A DNA stretch of 64,000 nucleotides. Origin: Bdellovibrio sp. 28-41-41. GTDB taxonomy: Bacteria; Bdellovibrionota; Bdellovibrionia; Bdellovibrionales; Bdellovibrionaceae. The notes below the pieces were generated by a model. That model searched no databases and had not been told where the DNA came from. It saw nothing but the letters and a program-made list of their open reading frames with translations. How positions within the stretch are numbered: the first letter of the stretch is position 1; every line of letters begins with the position of its first letter. Position numbers and translations under genes: made by a program. The DNA lies in assembly GCA_002256935.1 (NCBI GenBank), contig NCGL01000001.1, positions 1 through 64,000 of the forward strand, given 5' to 3'. Of this stretch, positions 56,095 to 64,000 are shown one piece after another.

Positions 56095-58533
56095 TTAAGC
56101 AGCTGCTGATGACGACGTTTTCGCCTTCTTACCAGTTTTGCCCTCAGTCTTTTTCACTTTACCTTTAGCCGATTTATCGAGTGCTACAGTGAACACTTCG
56201 TCTAAATTTTCTGCCAAGATAAAGTTGATTTTATCTTTGAATACTTTTGGAATATCAGAAAGATCTTTTTGGTTCGACAAAGGAATTACTATATTAGTGA
56301 TACCTTGATTTAGCGCCGCCAAACATTTTTCTCTGATACCACCAACAGGAAGTACTTTACCTTGTAGAGTTACTTCACCAGTCATTGCGAAGTCATGACG
56401 TACTGGAGTATCTGTCATTAAACTTACCAATGCTGTTGTCATCGCGATACCTGCCGAAGGACCATCTTTAGGGATAGCGCCTGCTGGCAAGTGAACGTGA
56501 ATGTCGTATCTTTCAAAGAAGTCATCTGGAATTCCAAGTTCTTCCATGTGAGCTTTACAGTAAGACATCGCCGCGTGAGCCGACTCTTTCATCACATCAC
56601 CTAATTGTCCAGTAAGAGCCAAGTGACCTTTACCTTTCATTTTAAGTGCTTCGATCTGTAGAACTTCGCCACCAGCCTGTGTCCAAGCTAAACCTTGAAC
56701 GATACCGACTTGTGAATCTTCTAGTTTATCTTCGCGTAAGAATTTCGGAGCGCCTAACAATTCTGGAACTGTTGTAGCGTTCACTTCGAAATGGGTTACT
56801 TCGTTCATAACTACCATTTTTGCAATCTTACGACAAACTGAACCGATTTCTCTTTCTAGATTACGAAGACCCGCTTCGCGAGTGTAACCAGCGATTAAGA
56901 ACTTGATACCATCATCTGTAAACGTGGCTTGATGTTGTTCAAGACCGTTGTTCTCTAATTGGCGACGGATTAAGTGCTTTTTAGAGATGAATAGTTTATC
57001 ATTTTCAGTGTAACCAGGGATCTGGATGATTTCCATACGATCTCTTAATGCTGGCGGAATGTTCTCTAGAACGTTCGCCGTCGCGATGAAAAGAGCGTTG
57101 CTTAAATCGAAATCCACATTCAAATAGTTATCACGGAATGTAGCATTTTGTTCAGGATCCAAAACTTCCAGCATGGCTGCTGACGGATCGCCCCTAAAAT
57201 CACTACCCAATTTATCGATTTCATCTAGTACTAGTACTGGATTGTTCGTCTTTACTTGGCGTAGAGCTTGAACAATTTTTCCCGGCATAGCGCCAACGTA
57301 TGTTCTACGGTGACCACGAATTTCCGCTTCATCTTTCACACCGCCAAGAGCGATGCGATGATATTCACGGTTCATTGCGCGAGCGATCGATTTACCAAGA
57401 GACGTTTTACCTACTCCTGGAGGTCCTGCGAAACACAAAATAGGACCTTTCATATTATTTTTAAGTTTACGTACTGCCAAAAACTCAAGTACGCGATCTT
57501 TTGCTTTCTGTAATTCATGATGATCTTCGTCAAGAATTTCTTTTGATCTATTTAAATCAATAGAATCATCAGATTTTTTAGCCCATGGAAGATCAACCAT
57601 CCAGTCTAGATAAGTACGAACCATTGTTGCTTCTGAAGCGTCTGGGTGCATACGTTCTAAACGGTGAAGCTGTTTTAAAGCTTCTGTTAATACTGCCTTA
57701 GGCATTCCAACCGTGTTGATTTTTTCGCGAAGTTCTTCAATCTCTTCAGATTTAGAATCATTTTCGCCCAATTCATTTTTGATCGCTTTCATTTGGTCTT
57801 TAAAGAACTGATCACGAGTTGTTTTAGGAGTGTCTTCTTTTCCACCCTTAGCTTTGTTTTGTAACTGAAGAGCTTCAATTTCAGAATTCAAAAAGTCTAA
57901 AACTAATTGCATTCTTTCTTTAGCATCTGTTGTCTCAATTACTTTCTGAGCTTCAGTGACTTTGATACCAAGGTTAGCTGCGATTAAGTCAGCACCTTTG
58001 CCTGGATCTTGTAAATCATCCAATACTAACAAGATATCTGGTAATAGAGTCTTGCCTAATGAAATGATTTTCTCTATACGCTCTTTTGCTTTTTGCATTA
58101 GAACTTCGTTCTCTGTTGGAGACGTTGTTCTTAAGTCCTCAATTTTTTCTACAGCAACTTCGAAATTTGGAGTTGTCTTAGCGTAGTTCTTGATGCGGCC
58201 TTTAGCTACACCTTGAATTAAGATTCTGATTTGACCATCTGGAACTTTTTTCATACGCATGATCATTGCGATAGTTCCGACAGTATAGATCGAATCTGGA
58301 TTTGGATTTTCTTCATTAAGATCTTTTTGAGATACTAAGAAGATTAGTCTATTTTTTGAAAGGGCTTCCTCGACTGAACGAATTGATGATTCGCGCCCTA
58401 CTACGAGCGGAATAATCATGTAAGGAAACACAACAAAATCACGGACCGGCAACATTGGGAGAGTTGGTGGTATATCAATAGTTTTATCGTCTTTGTAAGA
58501 TCCACCGTTTCCGCTTCTATCATCAAAACTCAT
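56095..58533 (-). CDS. lon: ATP-dependent protease Lon
   Basis: The 812-residue protein has the N-terminal substrate domain (LPMLPVRDFVVFPYMIIPL), AAA+ module with GPPGVGKTSLGKSIARAM and DEIDKLGSDFRGDPSAAML, and the serine-lysine protease domain with the dyad Ser in KDGPSAGIAM and Lys in VGGIREKCLAAL. It ends with a Lys/Ala-rich tail. Lon degrades misfolded and regulatory proteins in the cytoplasm. Direct repeats lie just upstream. Confidence 0.97.
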   Translation of the reverse strand: MSFDDRSGNGGSYKDDKTIDIPPTLPMLPVRDFVVFPYMIIPLVVGRESSIRSVEEALSKNRLIFLVSQKDLNEENPNPDSIYTVGTIAMIMRMKKVPDGQIRILIQGVAKGRIKNYAKTTPNFEVAVEKIEDLRTTSPTENEVLMQKAKERIEKIISLGKTLLPDILLVLDDLQDPGKGADLIAANLGIKVTEAQKVIETTDAKERMQLVLDFLNSEIEALQLQNKAKGGKEDTPKTTRDQFFKDQMKAIKNELGENDSKSEEIEELREKINTVGMPKAVLTEALKQLHRLERMHPDASEATMVRTYLDWMVDLPWAKKSDDSIDLNRSKEILDEDHHELQKAKDRVLEFLAVRKLKNNMKGPILCFAGPPGVGKTSLGKSIARAMNREYHRIALGGVKDEAEIRGHRRTYVGAMPGKIVQALRQVKTNNPVLVLDEIDKLGSDFRGDPSAAMLEVLDPEQNATFRDNYLNVDFDLSNALFIATANVLENIPPALRDRMEIIQIPGYTENDKLFISKKHLIRRQLENNGLEQHQATFTDDGIKFLIAGYTREAGLRNLEREIGSVCRKIAKMVVMNEVTHFEVNATTVPELLGAPKFLREDKLEDSQVGIVQGLAWTQAGGEVLQIEALKMKGKGHLALTGQLGDVMKESAHAAMSYCKAHMEELGIPDDFFERYDIHVHLPAGAIPKDGPSAGIAMTTALVSLMTDTPVRHDFAMTGEVTLQGKVLPVGGIREKCLAALNQGITNIVIPLSNQKDLSDIPKVFKDKINFILAENLDEVFTVALDKSAKGKVKKTEGKTGKKAKTSSSAAA

Positions 58534-58549
58534 ATCAGCACCCTTTATA

Positions 58550-58573
58550 TGTACGATTTTTCTGTACGATTTT
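58550..58573 (-). repeat. Two direct repeats in the lon leader
   Basis: TGTACGATTTT occurs at 58550-58560 and again at 58563-58573, in the same orientation with a period of 13 bases. They lie 17-40 bases before the lon ATG (AAAATCGTACA on the coding strand). They could be an operator or a leader element; no known stress-operator consensus matches. Confidence 0.5.
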
Positions 58574-58786
58574 CTTACACAAATATTCGGACTGAAAACC
58601 GTTCGGCTTTAAGAGTTTTTTGCTATCTAAGGACCTGATTTTAAATGATTTGCTCGGCAAATCCTGCCGCAAAGTCTAGAGATTCATAGGCTGAAAGGTA
58701 ATTTAACAGACTTTAAGGCAAGAAAAGAACAAGATTGGCGACATCCCTGTCATAAATACCCTCAATCCTTCAAGGGCACTTTTTTG

Positions 58787-59290
58787 CTACTGATGCTTAA
58801 TGCGAACTTCTTCTTCGCGTTCTTCCATACATGAAATGCATAAGGGCGCCAAAGGCCTTGCCTGCAAGCGTTTCGCGCCGATCGTGTCGCCACAACCTTC
58901 ACATTCGCCATACGTTCCTTGCGCAATTTTATTTAAAGATTTATCGATTTCCAATAAAGCTTTCATAGAGCGCTCGTGAAGATGGATTGATAGGTTATTG
59001 CTAAGATCATTAGAAGCGACTTCGGCTTCATCAGATAACTGAATTGATTCTTGTTGAGATCGCTTGAACTCATTTGTTCGATTCAAGATCTGACTTTTTT
59101 GGAATAACAATGATTCTTTAATAGAAGGTAATAAATCTGCTAAACTTACCTGGTCCATTAATGAAGAATCATCTTGTGAGGCTGTGTATGTTGCCACGCT
59201 TGATTCACCCATTTGTGTTTTGCTGCCGACCTTTTGAGACTTGGCAGCTTTAGTCTTCCCTTTTTTTTCAACGATAACTGAACTTTTCAC
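58787..59290 (-). CDS. DksA/TraR-family transcription factor with intact zinc finger
   Basis: The 167-residue protein has a basic N-terminal extension (VIVEKKGKTKAAKSQK), a coiled-coil hairpin whose tip reads SDEAEVASND (DxAxxA-like), and a C-terminal four-cysteine zinc finger (CEGCGDTIGAKRLQARP, LCISC). This is the DksA arrangement, in which the coiled coil enters the RNA polymerase secondary channel to modify the response to ppGpp. A second, altered family member is encoded next upstream. Confidence 0.88.
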   Translation of the reverse strand: MKSSVIVEKKGKTKAAKSQKVGSKTQMGESSVATYTASQDDSSLMDQVSLADLLPSIKESLLFQKSQILNRTNEFKRSQQESIQLSDEAEVASNDLSNNLSIHLHERSMKALLEIDKSLNKIAQGTYGECEGCGDTIGAKRLQARPLAPLCISCMEEREEEVRIKHQ

Positions 59291-59395
59291 TTTTTCCCCC
59301 TGTACTGAAAAACGTTATAGGACGTTGAAACAAGGCTGGATAATACGGAGAAGAAATAGAGTGTCATCAAAAAAATGAGATTGATTACTTATTGA

Positions 59396-59448
59396 ACACG
59401 AAATTAACGCGATGGAATTAAACCATAACAGGGCCGTTAAGTTCGTGT
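59396..59448. repeat. Inverted repeat between the two DksA-family genes
   Basis: ACACGAAATTAACG (59396-59409) and CGTTAAGTTCGTGT (59435-59448) pair at 13 of 14 positions around a 25-base loop. It lies 18 bases past the end of the minus-strand altered-DksA gene. It could be a weak terminator or operator; no minus-strand T-run follows it. Confidence 0.5.
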
Positions 59449-59466
59449 CAGATTATTTTATTTTTC

Positions 59467-59862
59467 TTATATTTGCGCAAAATGATTTTTATATCTCTCG
59501 CGAATTTCGGCACCCTCAATACTTAGTCTAGTCCATGGAATACTTAACAAACGTTGTTCTTCAATTGGCTCTAGGGTTTCCTCGCACACGCCAAAATGAT
59601 TTTTTTCTATTCGTGCTAATGCAAATTCTATTTCAGATAATTGGAAACGAAGTCGTTCTTGATTGATTAGTAAATTATACTCTTCTAGTTGAGCGACAGA
59701 TTGATCGATCTCATCACCCACATTTTTGTTATTCTCTTTGAAACGCTCTGCTGACATTTTCATGCGATTCAGCAAATCTTGCTTAGCAAGAACTAGTTTT
59801 CTTCTGCACTCATCAACAAGTTCTTTGTTTGTTAGTGTTGTTATTGTAGCCGCTAATGACAT
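59467..59862 (-). CDS. DksA/TraR-family paralogue with eroded zinc finger
   Basis: The 131-residue protein starts at ATG 59862, where AGGAGG lies directly upstream (not the in-frame GTG/ATG at 59877). A helical coiled-coil region with the acidic tip GDEIDQSVAQ precedes a C-terminal segment that aligns with the DksA zinc finger (FGVCEETLEPIEEQRLLSIPW). Only the first cysteine remains; the others are Thr, Ser and Gly. DksA variants that work without zinc are known in Pseudomonas. Here the same is inferred. Confidence 0.72.
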   Translation of the reverse strand: MSLAATITTLTNKELVDECRRKLVLAKQDLLNRMKMSAERFKENNKNVGDEIDQSVAQLEEYNLLINQERLRFQLSEIEFALARIEKNHFGVCEETLEPIEEQRLLSIPWTRLSIEGAEIRERYKNHFAQI

Positions 59863-60024
59863 AAGCCCTCCTGGCATTAAAGTTTTTAGTCTTTAAGTAT
59901 GGACCCTTAATCAGGCCCTTCGGAGAGTTAGATGCGCCAGACCCTTGGGTCGGTTAAAGATAGGAAAAACATTTTAAAAGAAACTTAAAATAATACCTAA
60001 ATAGTCTATAATCGAGCTTATAGA

Positions 60025-61761
60025 CTATTCTTTGAGTTTAACGGTTTCACCCTTTTGGACAGTCAGAGTCATAAGGGGGCGAAAAAGGTCTTTGTTGGTG
60101 GTTGTAGAAAGTGGGCCGAAACTGCCATCAAACTTCTTAAGCTTCATTAGCTGTTTTCCTAAGTCATCACGAGTGTAAACGCCTTGTAATACAAGCTGGC
60201 GTAAGATTAAGCCAGAATCGTAGGCTGCAATTTCAAACTGCGCAGGGTATTCGTTGAAATAGCTCATATACTCGCGAACAAAATCAGAATTCGATTGGTT
60301 TGGGCCTTCAGAAATAAAACTATCTGCAAAATATATTGGATAATTTAACTGAGATAAACGTTTAGCAGATCCTGGTGTATTTAAAATATTAGTCGAAAGA
60401 ATTTTCGTATCTTTTACGCGAGAGTAATTTAAGAACGCATTAATCTGCGAGATCACTCGAGCCTGATCAGGGATAAAAATCGCATCAAAGTTTTGAATGG
60501 GCGCAAGCAAATCATCAGTGTTTACATTTTCACGTGCATTTTTACCCTTCAAAGATTGCTTAAAAGTACGTAATTTTTGATAGTATTCATCTTTGCGAGC
60601 TTCAATGTAGTAAGTGCCAACTAGGCGTTGAACGACCGGTCTGAAATCAGTTTCTTTCGGGTCGTAAGTCTGCGCGGCAACAACTTGTCCACCTTGAGCA
60701 ATAACTTCATCCCAAAATAAATTCGCGTACTCGACACCATAAGGATCGTTCGGGTACAGAATGGCAAACTCATGCATGTCCATTTCCGTCATTGCAGTTC
60801 TTACTAGATGCCGAACTTGCATCTCTGCCGTTAATGCATTTCTAACCGCATAGGGATGGATATCATTTAGACCTTGTTTTTGAGAAAGATAAATAAATGG
60901 AACATTGTATTCAGACGCAATGGCTAGTTCAGTTCCGACAGTTTTACTTAAGACGCCGCCAACAATCGCAATTACATTGTCTTCTTTAACCAGTTTTTCA
61001 ACACCTAGACGAGCTAGATCTGATCGGCCCTCGCTATCAACAATAGCAAGACGAAACTTTGAAAAACCTTGATGTGTACCTAAGCCCAGCTGCAGTCCAC
61101 GCAAAACTTTTTGTCCGACGGCTGCGCTTTTTCCTGTCAACGGTAGCACTACGCCAATCGTCTGCGCAGAAACGCGAACAGTAGCTTCCATATCAGAAAT
61201 CAAACGCTGTGAGGAAGTTGCAATTTCGCTCTCTGGTAGCAACTCAACAACAGAACGATAGTAGCGTTTGCTCTCATCTATGTTATTCACAGCCAGTTCC
61301 AGTTCTGCGAGTCGAAATAAAGCATAGCCACGCAAATAGCCATAATCTGACGAGCGAGCTACCGTGTGCAATTGATCTTTAGTTAGACGTAGGTTCAGGG
61401 TATCGATCGCTTTTGATTTATAATAATCGGAGCGCTTAGGATCTGTATGGATCGTTGATAAACTAGCGGCAATAGCAAAAGCATCCCAGTAAGAGCCCGC
61501 TTTTTCCAATTGGCTAAATTTATTTTCGTCAGCTTGCAGTTTTGCCGCTGTATTTGGGTCACCAGCAATAATCTCTGGTTTTGCCGCTTGCGATCCAACT
61601 ACGGGAGCCGCATTTTTTCCATGCGATTTTTTAGCAGGGGATGTTTGAGTCGACGTGGGAGTAGACAGTTCTGGTCGCTGAGTTTTAATATTCGATGCGC
61701 AACCTAATCCTAAAAGAAAAACCAAATTTAAAACTACATTAACAAAGGCCAATCGTTTCAT
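60025..61761 (-). CDS. LpoA/amino-acid-binding-type periplasmic lipoprotein
   Basis: The 578-residue protein has a lipoprotein signal ending LLGLGCAS (Cys22), a Thr/Ser/Pro/Lys-rich linker, a helical TPR-like section (about residues 75-190) and a Venus-flytrap domain of the LivJ/LpoA fold (about 200-570). The second domain starts IGVVLPLTGKSAAVGQKVLRG and contains IVGGVLSKTVGTELA. LpoA of E. coli activates PBP1A from the outer membrane with the same TPR plus flytrap layout. Substrate or PBP partner is inference. Confidence 0.8.
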   Translation of the reverse strand: MKRLAFVNVVLNLVFLLGLGCASNIKTQRPELSTPTSTQTSPAKKSHGKNAAPVVGSQAAKPEIIAGDPNTAAKLQADENKFSQLEKAGSYWDAFAIAASLSTIHTDPKRSDYYKSKAIDTLNLRLTKDQLHTVARSSDYGYLRGYALFRLAELELAVNNIDESKRYYRSVVELLPESEIATSSQRLISDMEATVRVSAQTIGVVLPLTGKSAAVGQKVLRGLQLGLGTHQGFSKFRLAIVDSEGRSDLARLGVEKLVKEDNVIAIVGGVLSKTVGTELAIASEYNVPFIYLSQKQGLNDIHPYAVRNALTAEMQVRHLVRTAMTEMDMHEFAILYPNDPYGVEYANLFWDEVIAQGGQVVAAQTYDPKETDFRPVVQRLVGTYYIEARKDEYYQKLRTFKQSLKGKNARENVNTDDLLAPIQNFDAIFIPDQARVISQINAFLNYSRVKDTKILSTNILNTPGSAKRLSQLNYPIYFADSFISEGPNQSNSDFVREYMSYFNEYPAQFEIAAYDSGLILRQLVLQGVYTRDDLGKQLMKLKKFDGSFGPLSTTTNKDLFRPLMTLTVQKGETVKLKE

Positions 61762-61838
61762 AGATATTTAGTATAATCCAGAATGCCCAGAAGCCAAGCT
61801 AAGAGCTTGGCAAAAGAAGTGGCGCGCCACGATCAGCG

Positions 61839-62834
61839 TTACGATTTCGTGTATTTAGAAAGTTTCTGGACCTTTTCTTTATACTCTTTAATTAGAGGGG
61901 TCTCGGCCGCTGTTTGTGAAAGCTTATTAAGCAGTTCTTTTTCTGTCGCGGAAACTTCTTGTGGCGTATCGATAAGGACTTTAATCAACATATCGCCGCT
62001 ACCAAATCCCCCCATTTTTGGCAAACCCTTACCCTTTAATCTTAAAGCCTGACCAGTATGAGTTCCTGGAGGAATTTTAATTAAAACTCGACCAGTGAGT
62101 GTCGGGACTTCTAACGAAGTTCCTAAAATCGCATCGATGTAAGATACTGGAAGCTCTAAAACAATGTCGTTTTCATCACGTTTAAACAGCGAGTGCTCTT
62201 GGATTTGCAGAATCACATACAAATCGCCAGATGGACCAGTTGACGAACCATCTCCTTCGCCAGTTAGTTTTAACTTTTGATTATCTTTTACGCCAGCAGG
62301 AACAGTGACCGCTAGTTTTGCGTTCTCTTCCTTGCTACCAGTGTTACGCAAAAATGAAATTACTTTCTCGCAGCCCGCCGCCGCTTCTTCTAAAGTGATG
62401 CTCAGTGTGTAACGTAAATCGGCGCCTTTTTGATTGCGCTGACGAGGACGAGGACCGCCTTTAGAGGCACCAAAAACTTCACCGAATACATCGCCAAAGA
62501 TGTCTTGGAACGGATCGCCACCGCCGCCGTTATTGCCCGAATAAGTTCGGCCAAAACCGCCACCAGCACCGCCGCCAAAGGGGCCACCGGCACCACCACC
62601 AAACGGATTACCGCCTTGAGTGTGCCCAAATTTATCGTACATTTCGCGTTTCTTAGTATCGCCTAAGGTTTCATAAGCTTCGGTAATTTCTTTGAATTTA
62701 TCCTCAGATTTTTTATCATCCGGATTACGATCAGGATGATACTGAATCGCAAGTTTGCGATACGCTTTTTTAATTTCCTCATCCGTAGCACTACGAGAAA
62801 CACCTAGTAGCGCATAGTAATCTTGTTTAGCCAT
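61839..62834 (-). CDS. DnaJ-family co-chaperone without zinc finger (class B)
   Basis: The 331-residue protein has a J domain with HPD in [11 protein letters not shown], then a long Gly/Phe-rich linker (about residues 75-115) with PFGGGAGG repeats. Two C-terminal beta domains (about 125-300) follow. The CxxCxGxG zinc-finger repeats of full DnaJ are absent, so it resembles CbpA-type J proteins. It lies directly after grpE (2-base gap), so it probably serves as the main DnaK co-chaperone of the locus unless another DnaJ exists. No CIRCE element was seen. Confidence 0.88.
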   Translation of the reverse strand: MAKQDYYALLGVSRSATDEEIKKAYRKLAIQYHPDRNPDDKKSEDKFKEITEAYETLGDTKKREMYDKFGHTQGGNPFGGGAGGPFGGGAGGGFGRTYSGNNGGGGDPFQDIFGDVFGEVFGASKGGPRPRQRNQKGADLRYTLSITLEEAAAGCEKVISFLRNTGSKEENAKLAVTVPAGVKDNQKLKLTGEGDGSSTGPSGDLYVILQIQEHSLFKRDENDIVLELPVSYIDAILGTSLEVPTLTGRVLIKIPPGTHTGQALRLKGKGLPKMGGFGSGDMLIKVLIDTPQEVSATEKELLNKLSQTAAETPLIKEYKEKVQKLSKYTKS

Positions 62835-62836
62835 TA

Positions 62837-63376
62837 TTATGCATCCAATTTTTGAGCCACAACGACTTGGCCAGTACGAATCAATTTATCATGAAATTTA
62901 TAAGGTTTTTGAAATACACGTGAAATATGGCCAGGAGGAACTTTATCGGTAGCCTCAGCGCTCAGAGCCTCATGAACAGCAGGGTCAAATGGCTGACCTT
63001 CACAGGCAACCTCAGTGATAGAATGTTTACCCAACAAGGTTTTGATTTCACTAGACGTCATTTCAACACCTTTAACAAAGGTAGGATAATTCTCAGCGGT
63101 TACTTTCATGCTTAATGCGCGCTCGAAATTGTCTAAAACAGGCAGCAAGTCTTTTACAAATCGTTCGGCACCGTATTTTTGCAAATCAGAACGTTCTTTG
63201 ATGGCTTGGCGTTTGTAATTATCAAACTCTGCTCTCATGTAAAGCAGATCATTTCTGTTCTTCTCAGCTTCGGCTTTCAATTTATCAGAAATGGACTCAG
63301 GGCCTGCGCCATTCGCATTTTCTGCCGAGTTTTCTGGGTTTGCGTCTGAAGAGTTTGTTGATTTGTCAGATGTCAA
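62837..63376 (-). CDS. grpE: Nucleotide exchange factor GrpE
   Basis: The 179-residue protein starts at TTG, with AAGGAG 8 bases upstream. A charged N-terminal part leads to the long coiled coil ([40 protein letters not shown]). A C-terminal beta domain with [13 protein letters not shown] and [15 protein letters not shown] follows. It releases ADP from DnaK. dnaK itself is not in the window. Confidence 0.95.
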   Translation of the reverse strand: MTSDKSTNSSDANPENSAENANGAGPESISDKLKAEAEKNRNDLLYMRAEFDNYKRQAIKERSDLQKYGAERFVKDLLPVLDNFERALSMKVTAENYPTFVKGVEMTSSEIKTLLGKHSITEVACEGQPFDPAVHEALSAEATDKVPPGHISRVFQKPYKFHDKLIRTGQVVVAQKLDA

Positions 63377-63418
63377 AATAAGCTCCTTTAAATTACTATA
63401 AAGATAATTAGGGGACGG

Positions 63419-64000
63419 TTAGGAAAAAGTCAATTTTTCAAAGACCCAATTGCTAATCAGCTTACCCTTTGAGGTAAGGGTGAATCCTAGGTCAGTGGGC
63501 TGGACCAGGCCGCGCTCTTTTAAGGAATTAAGTTCTTTATAAGCACTTGTTACGGACGGTGCGCTAAACTTAGCTTCTAAGTCTGTGTTTATTAAGCCTT
63601 TGGCGCGGCGTAAAGATGTATGGCAAAAGTCAGTCAATGACTGATTTTCTTTTAAGGTCTCAAAATAAATATCGGCTAACTGGGTCGGTAGCTCTAGTGG
63701 TTTCAGCGCGCCAATTTCTTGCTGATAAATTTTAATATTATTGGGATTCCAAAATCGATTTCCCCAGGGCGCTTCAGGGGATGATCGCAAATAAGAATGA
63801 CTACTCAGCCCTAGCCCCCAATAATTTTGGTCGCTCCAGTAGAGATAATTGTGTTTTGATTCATAACCAGGGCGTGCGTAGTTAGAAATTTCATAGCGGC
63901 TGTAGCCATTTTTTGAAAGTGTGTCTTCAATACGTTCAAACATAATCATTTGATCATCTTCCACTGGGCGATTCCTTGAAAGAGGGTGACCTTCTGGTAC
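63419..64000 (-). CDS. hemW: HemW-like radical-SAM heme chaperone, N-terminal part cut off
   Basis: The frame continues to the right window edge, so only the C-terminal ~193 residues are seen. YEISNYARPGYESKHNYLYW and GLGLSSHSYL match the region after the radical-SAM core in HemW/HemN-like proteins. A winged-helix-like C-terminal domain follows. The SAM cluster cysteines lie outside the window. The internal GTG at 63964 is not the real start. HemW is a heme-binding chaperone; true coproporphyrinogen oxidase HemN cannot be excluded from this part alone. Confidence 0.8.
   Translation of the reverse strand, partial: VPEGHPLSRNRPVEDDQMIMFERIEDTLSKNGYSRYEISNYARPGYESKHNYLYWSDQNYWGLGLSSHSYLRSSPEAPWGNRFWNPNNIKIYQQEIGALKPLELPTQLADIYFETLKENQSLTDFCHTSLRRAKGLINTDLEAKFSAPSVTSAYKELNSLKERGLVQPTDLGFTLTSKGKLISNWVFEKLTFS

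Noticed and set aside
62912..62928. A CACGTG core with AT-rich flanks inside grpE resembling a parS half-site.
   Set aside because: The left flank does not match TGTTN and the site is inside coding sequence; only the core fits.
63370..63418. A CIRCE heat-shock operator upstream of grpE.
   Set aside because: No TTAGCACTC-N9-GAGTGCTAA inverted repeat is present.

Overview
The window looks like the replication-origin region of a low-GC (roughly 40-44%, judged by eye) didermic bacterium, most likely a Bdellovibrio-like member of the Bdellovibrionota. The evidence is the order gyrA-gyrB-recF-dnaN-oriC-dnaA-rpmH-rnpA-yidD-yidC-jag-mnmE-mnmG-rsmG-parA-parB-bactofilin, a divided F-type ATPase cluster, two b-type ATPase subunits, a membrane-arm-only nuo cluster, many secreted proteins and lipoproteins, and secreted hydrolases. 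The genus assignment is inference. No tRNA, rRNA, CRISPR array, prophage or complete insertion sequence was seen. Both ends cut through genes: a parvulin at the left and hemW at the right.

Left part (1-16.5 kb): two parvulin chaperones, pdxA and a phosphohexomutase run rightwards. A REP-like inverted repeat and a bidirectional terminator follow. Then atpE, atpB and an atpI-like gene, an AtpZ-like gene, a TPR lipoprotein, gyrA, gyrB, recF, dnaN and dnaA all run leftwards. The dnaN-dnaA gap holds oriC: an AT-rich stretch, five TAG trinucleotides (a DnaA-trio), a short GC cluster and several DnaA boxes.

Centre (16.5-34 kb): rpmH to rsmG encode ribosome, RNase P, membrane insertion and tRNA/rRNA modification functions. 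Three parS palindromes, two of them framing a lipoprotein gene to the base, lead into parA-parB-bactofilin. The rest of the ATP synthase (b', b, delta, alpha, gamma, beta, epsilon) follows, so the a and c subunits are encoded about 21 kb away across the origin. A secreted family 3 glycosidase converges on atpC.

Right part (34-64 kb): three consecutive unrecognised envelope genes (acidic barrel protein, small anchored protein, large cysteine-rich protein) precede mfd. The nuoAHJKLMN cluster has its own promoter. An accessory stretch (49.6-56 kb) carries a small secreted protein, an S33-like hydrolase, a patatin, a strongly folded intergenic RNA candidate, an HTH/polyQ/coiled-coil protein, and a serpin divergent from a papain-like protease. 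Housekeeping stress genes close the window: lon, two DksA-family genes (one with an eroded zinc site), an LpoA-like lipoprotein, a zinc-finger-less dnaJ, grpE and hemW.

The most promising undescribed element is the intergenic RNA candidate at about 52762-52945. It has a consensus-like promoter, a 10-bp closing stem, two long arms, and a competing hairpin that would exclude the closing stem. The serpin/cysteine-protease pair, the parS-framed lipoprotein and the three-gene envelope cluster come next.
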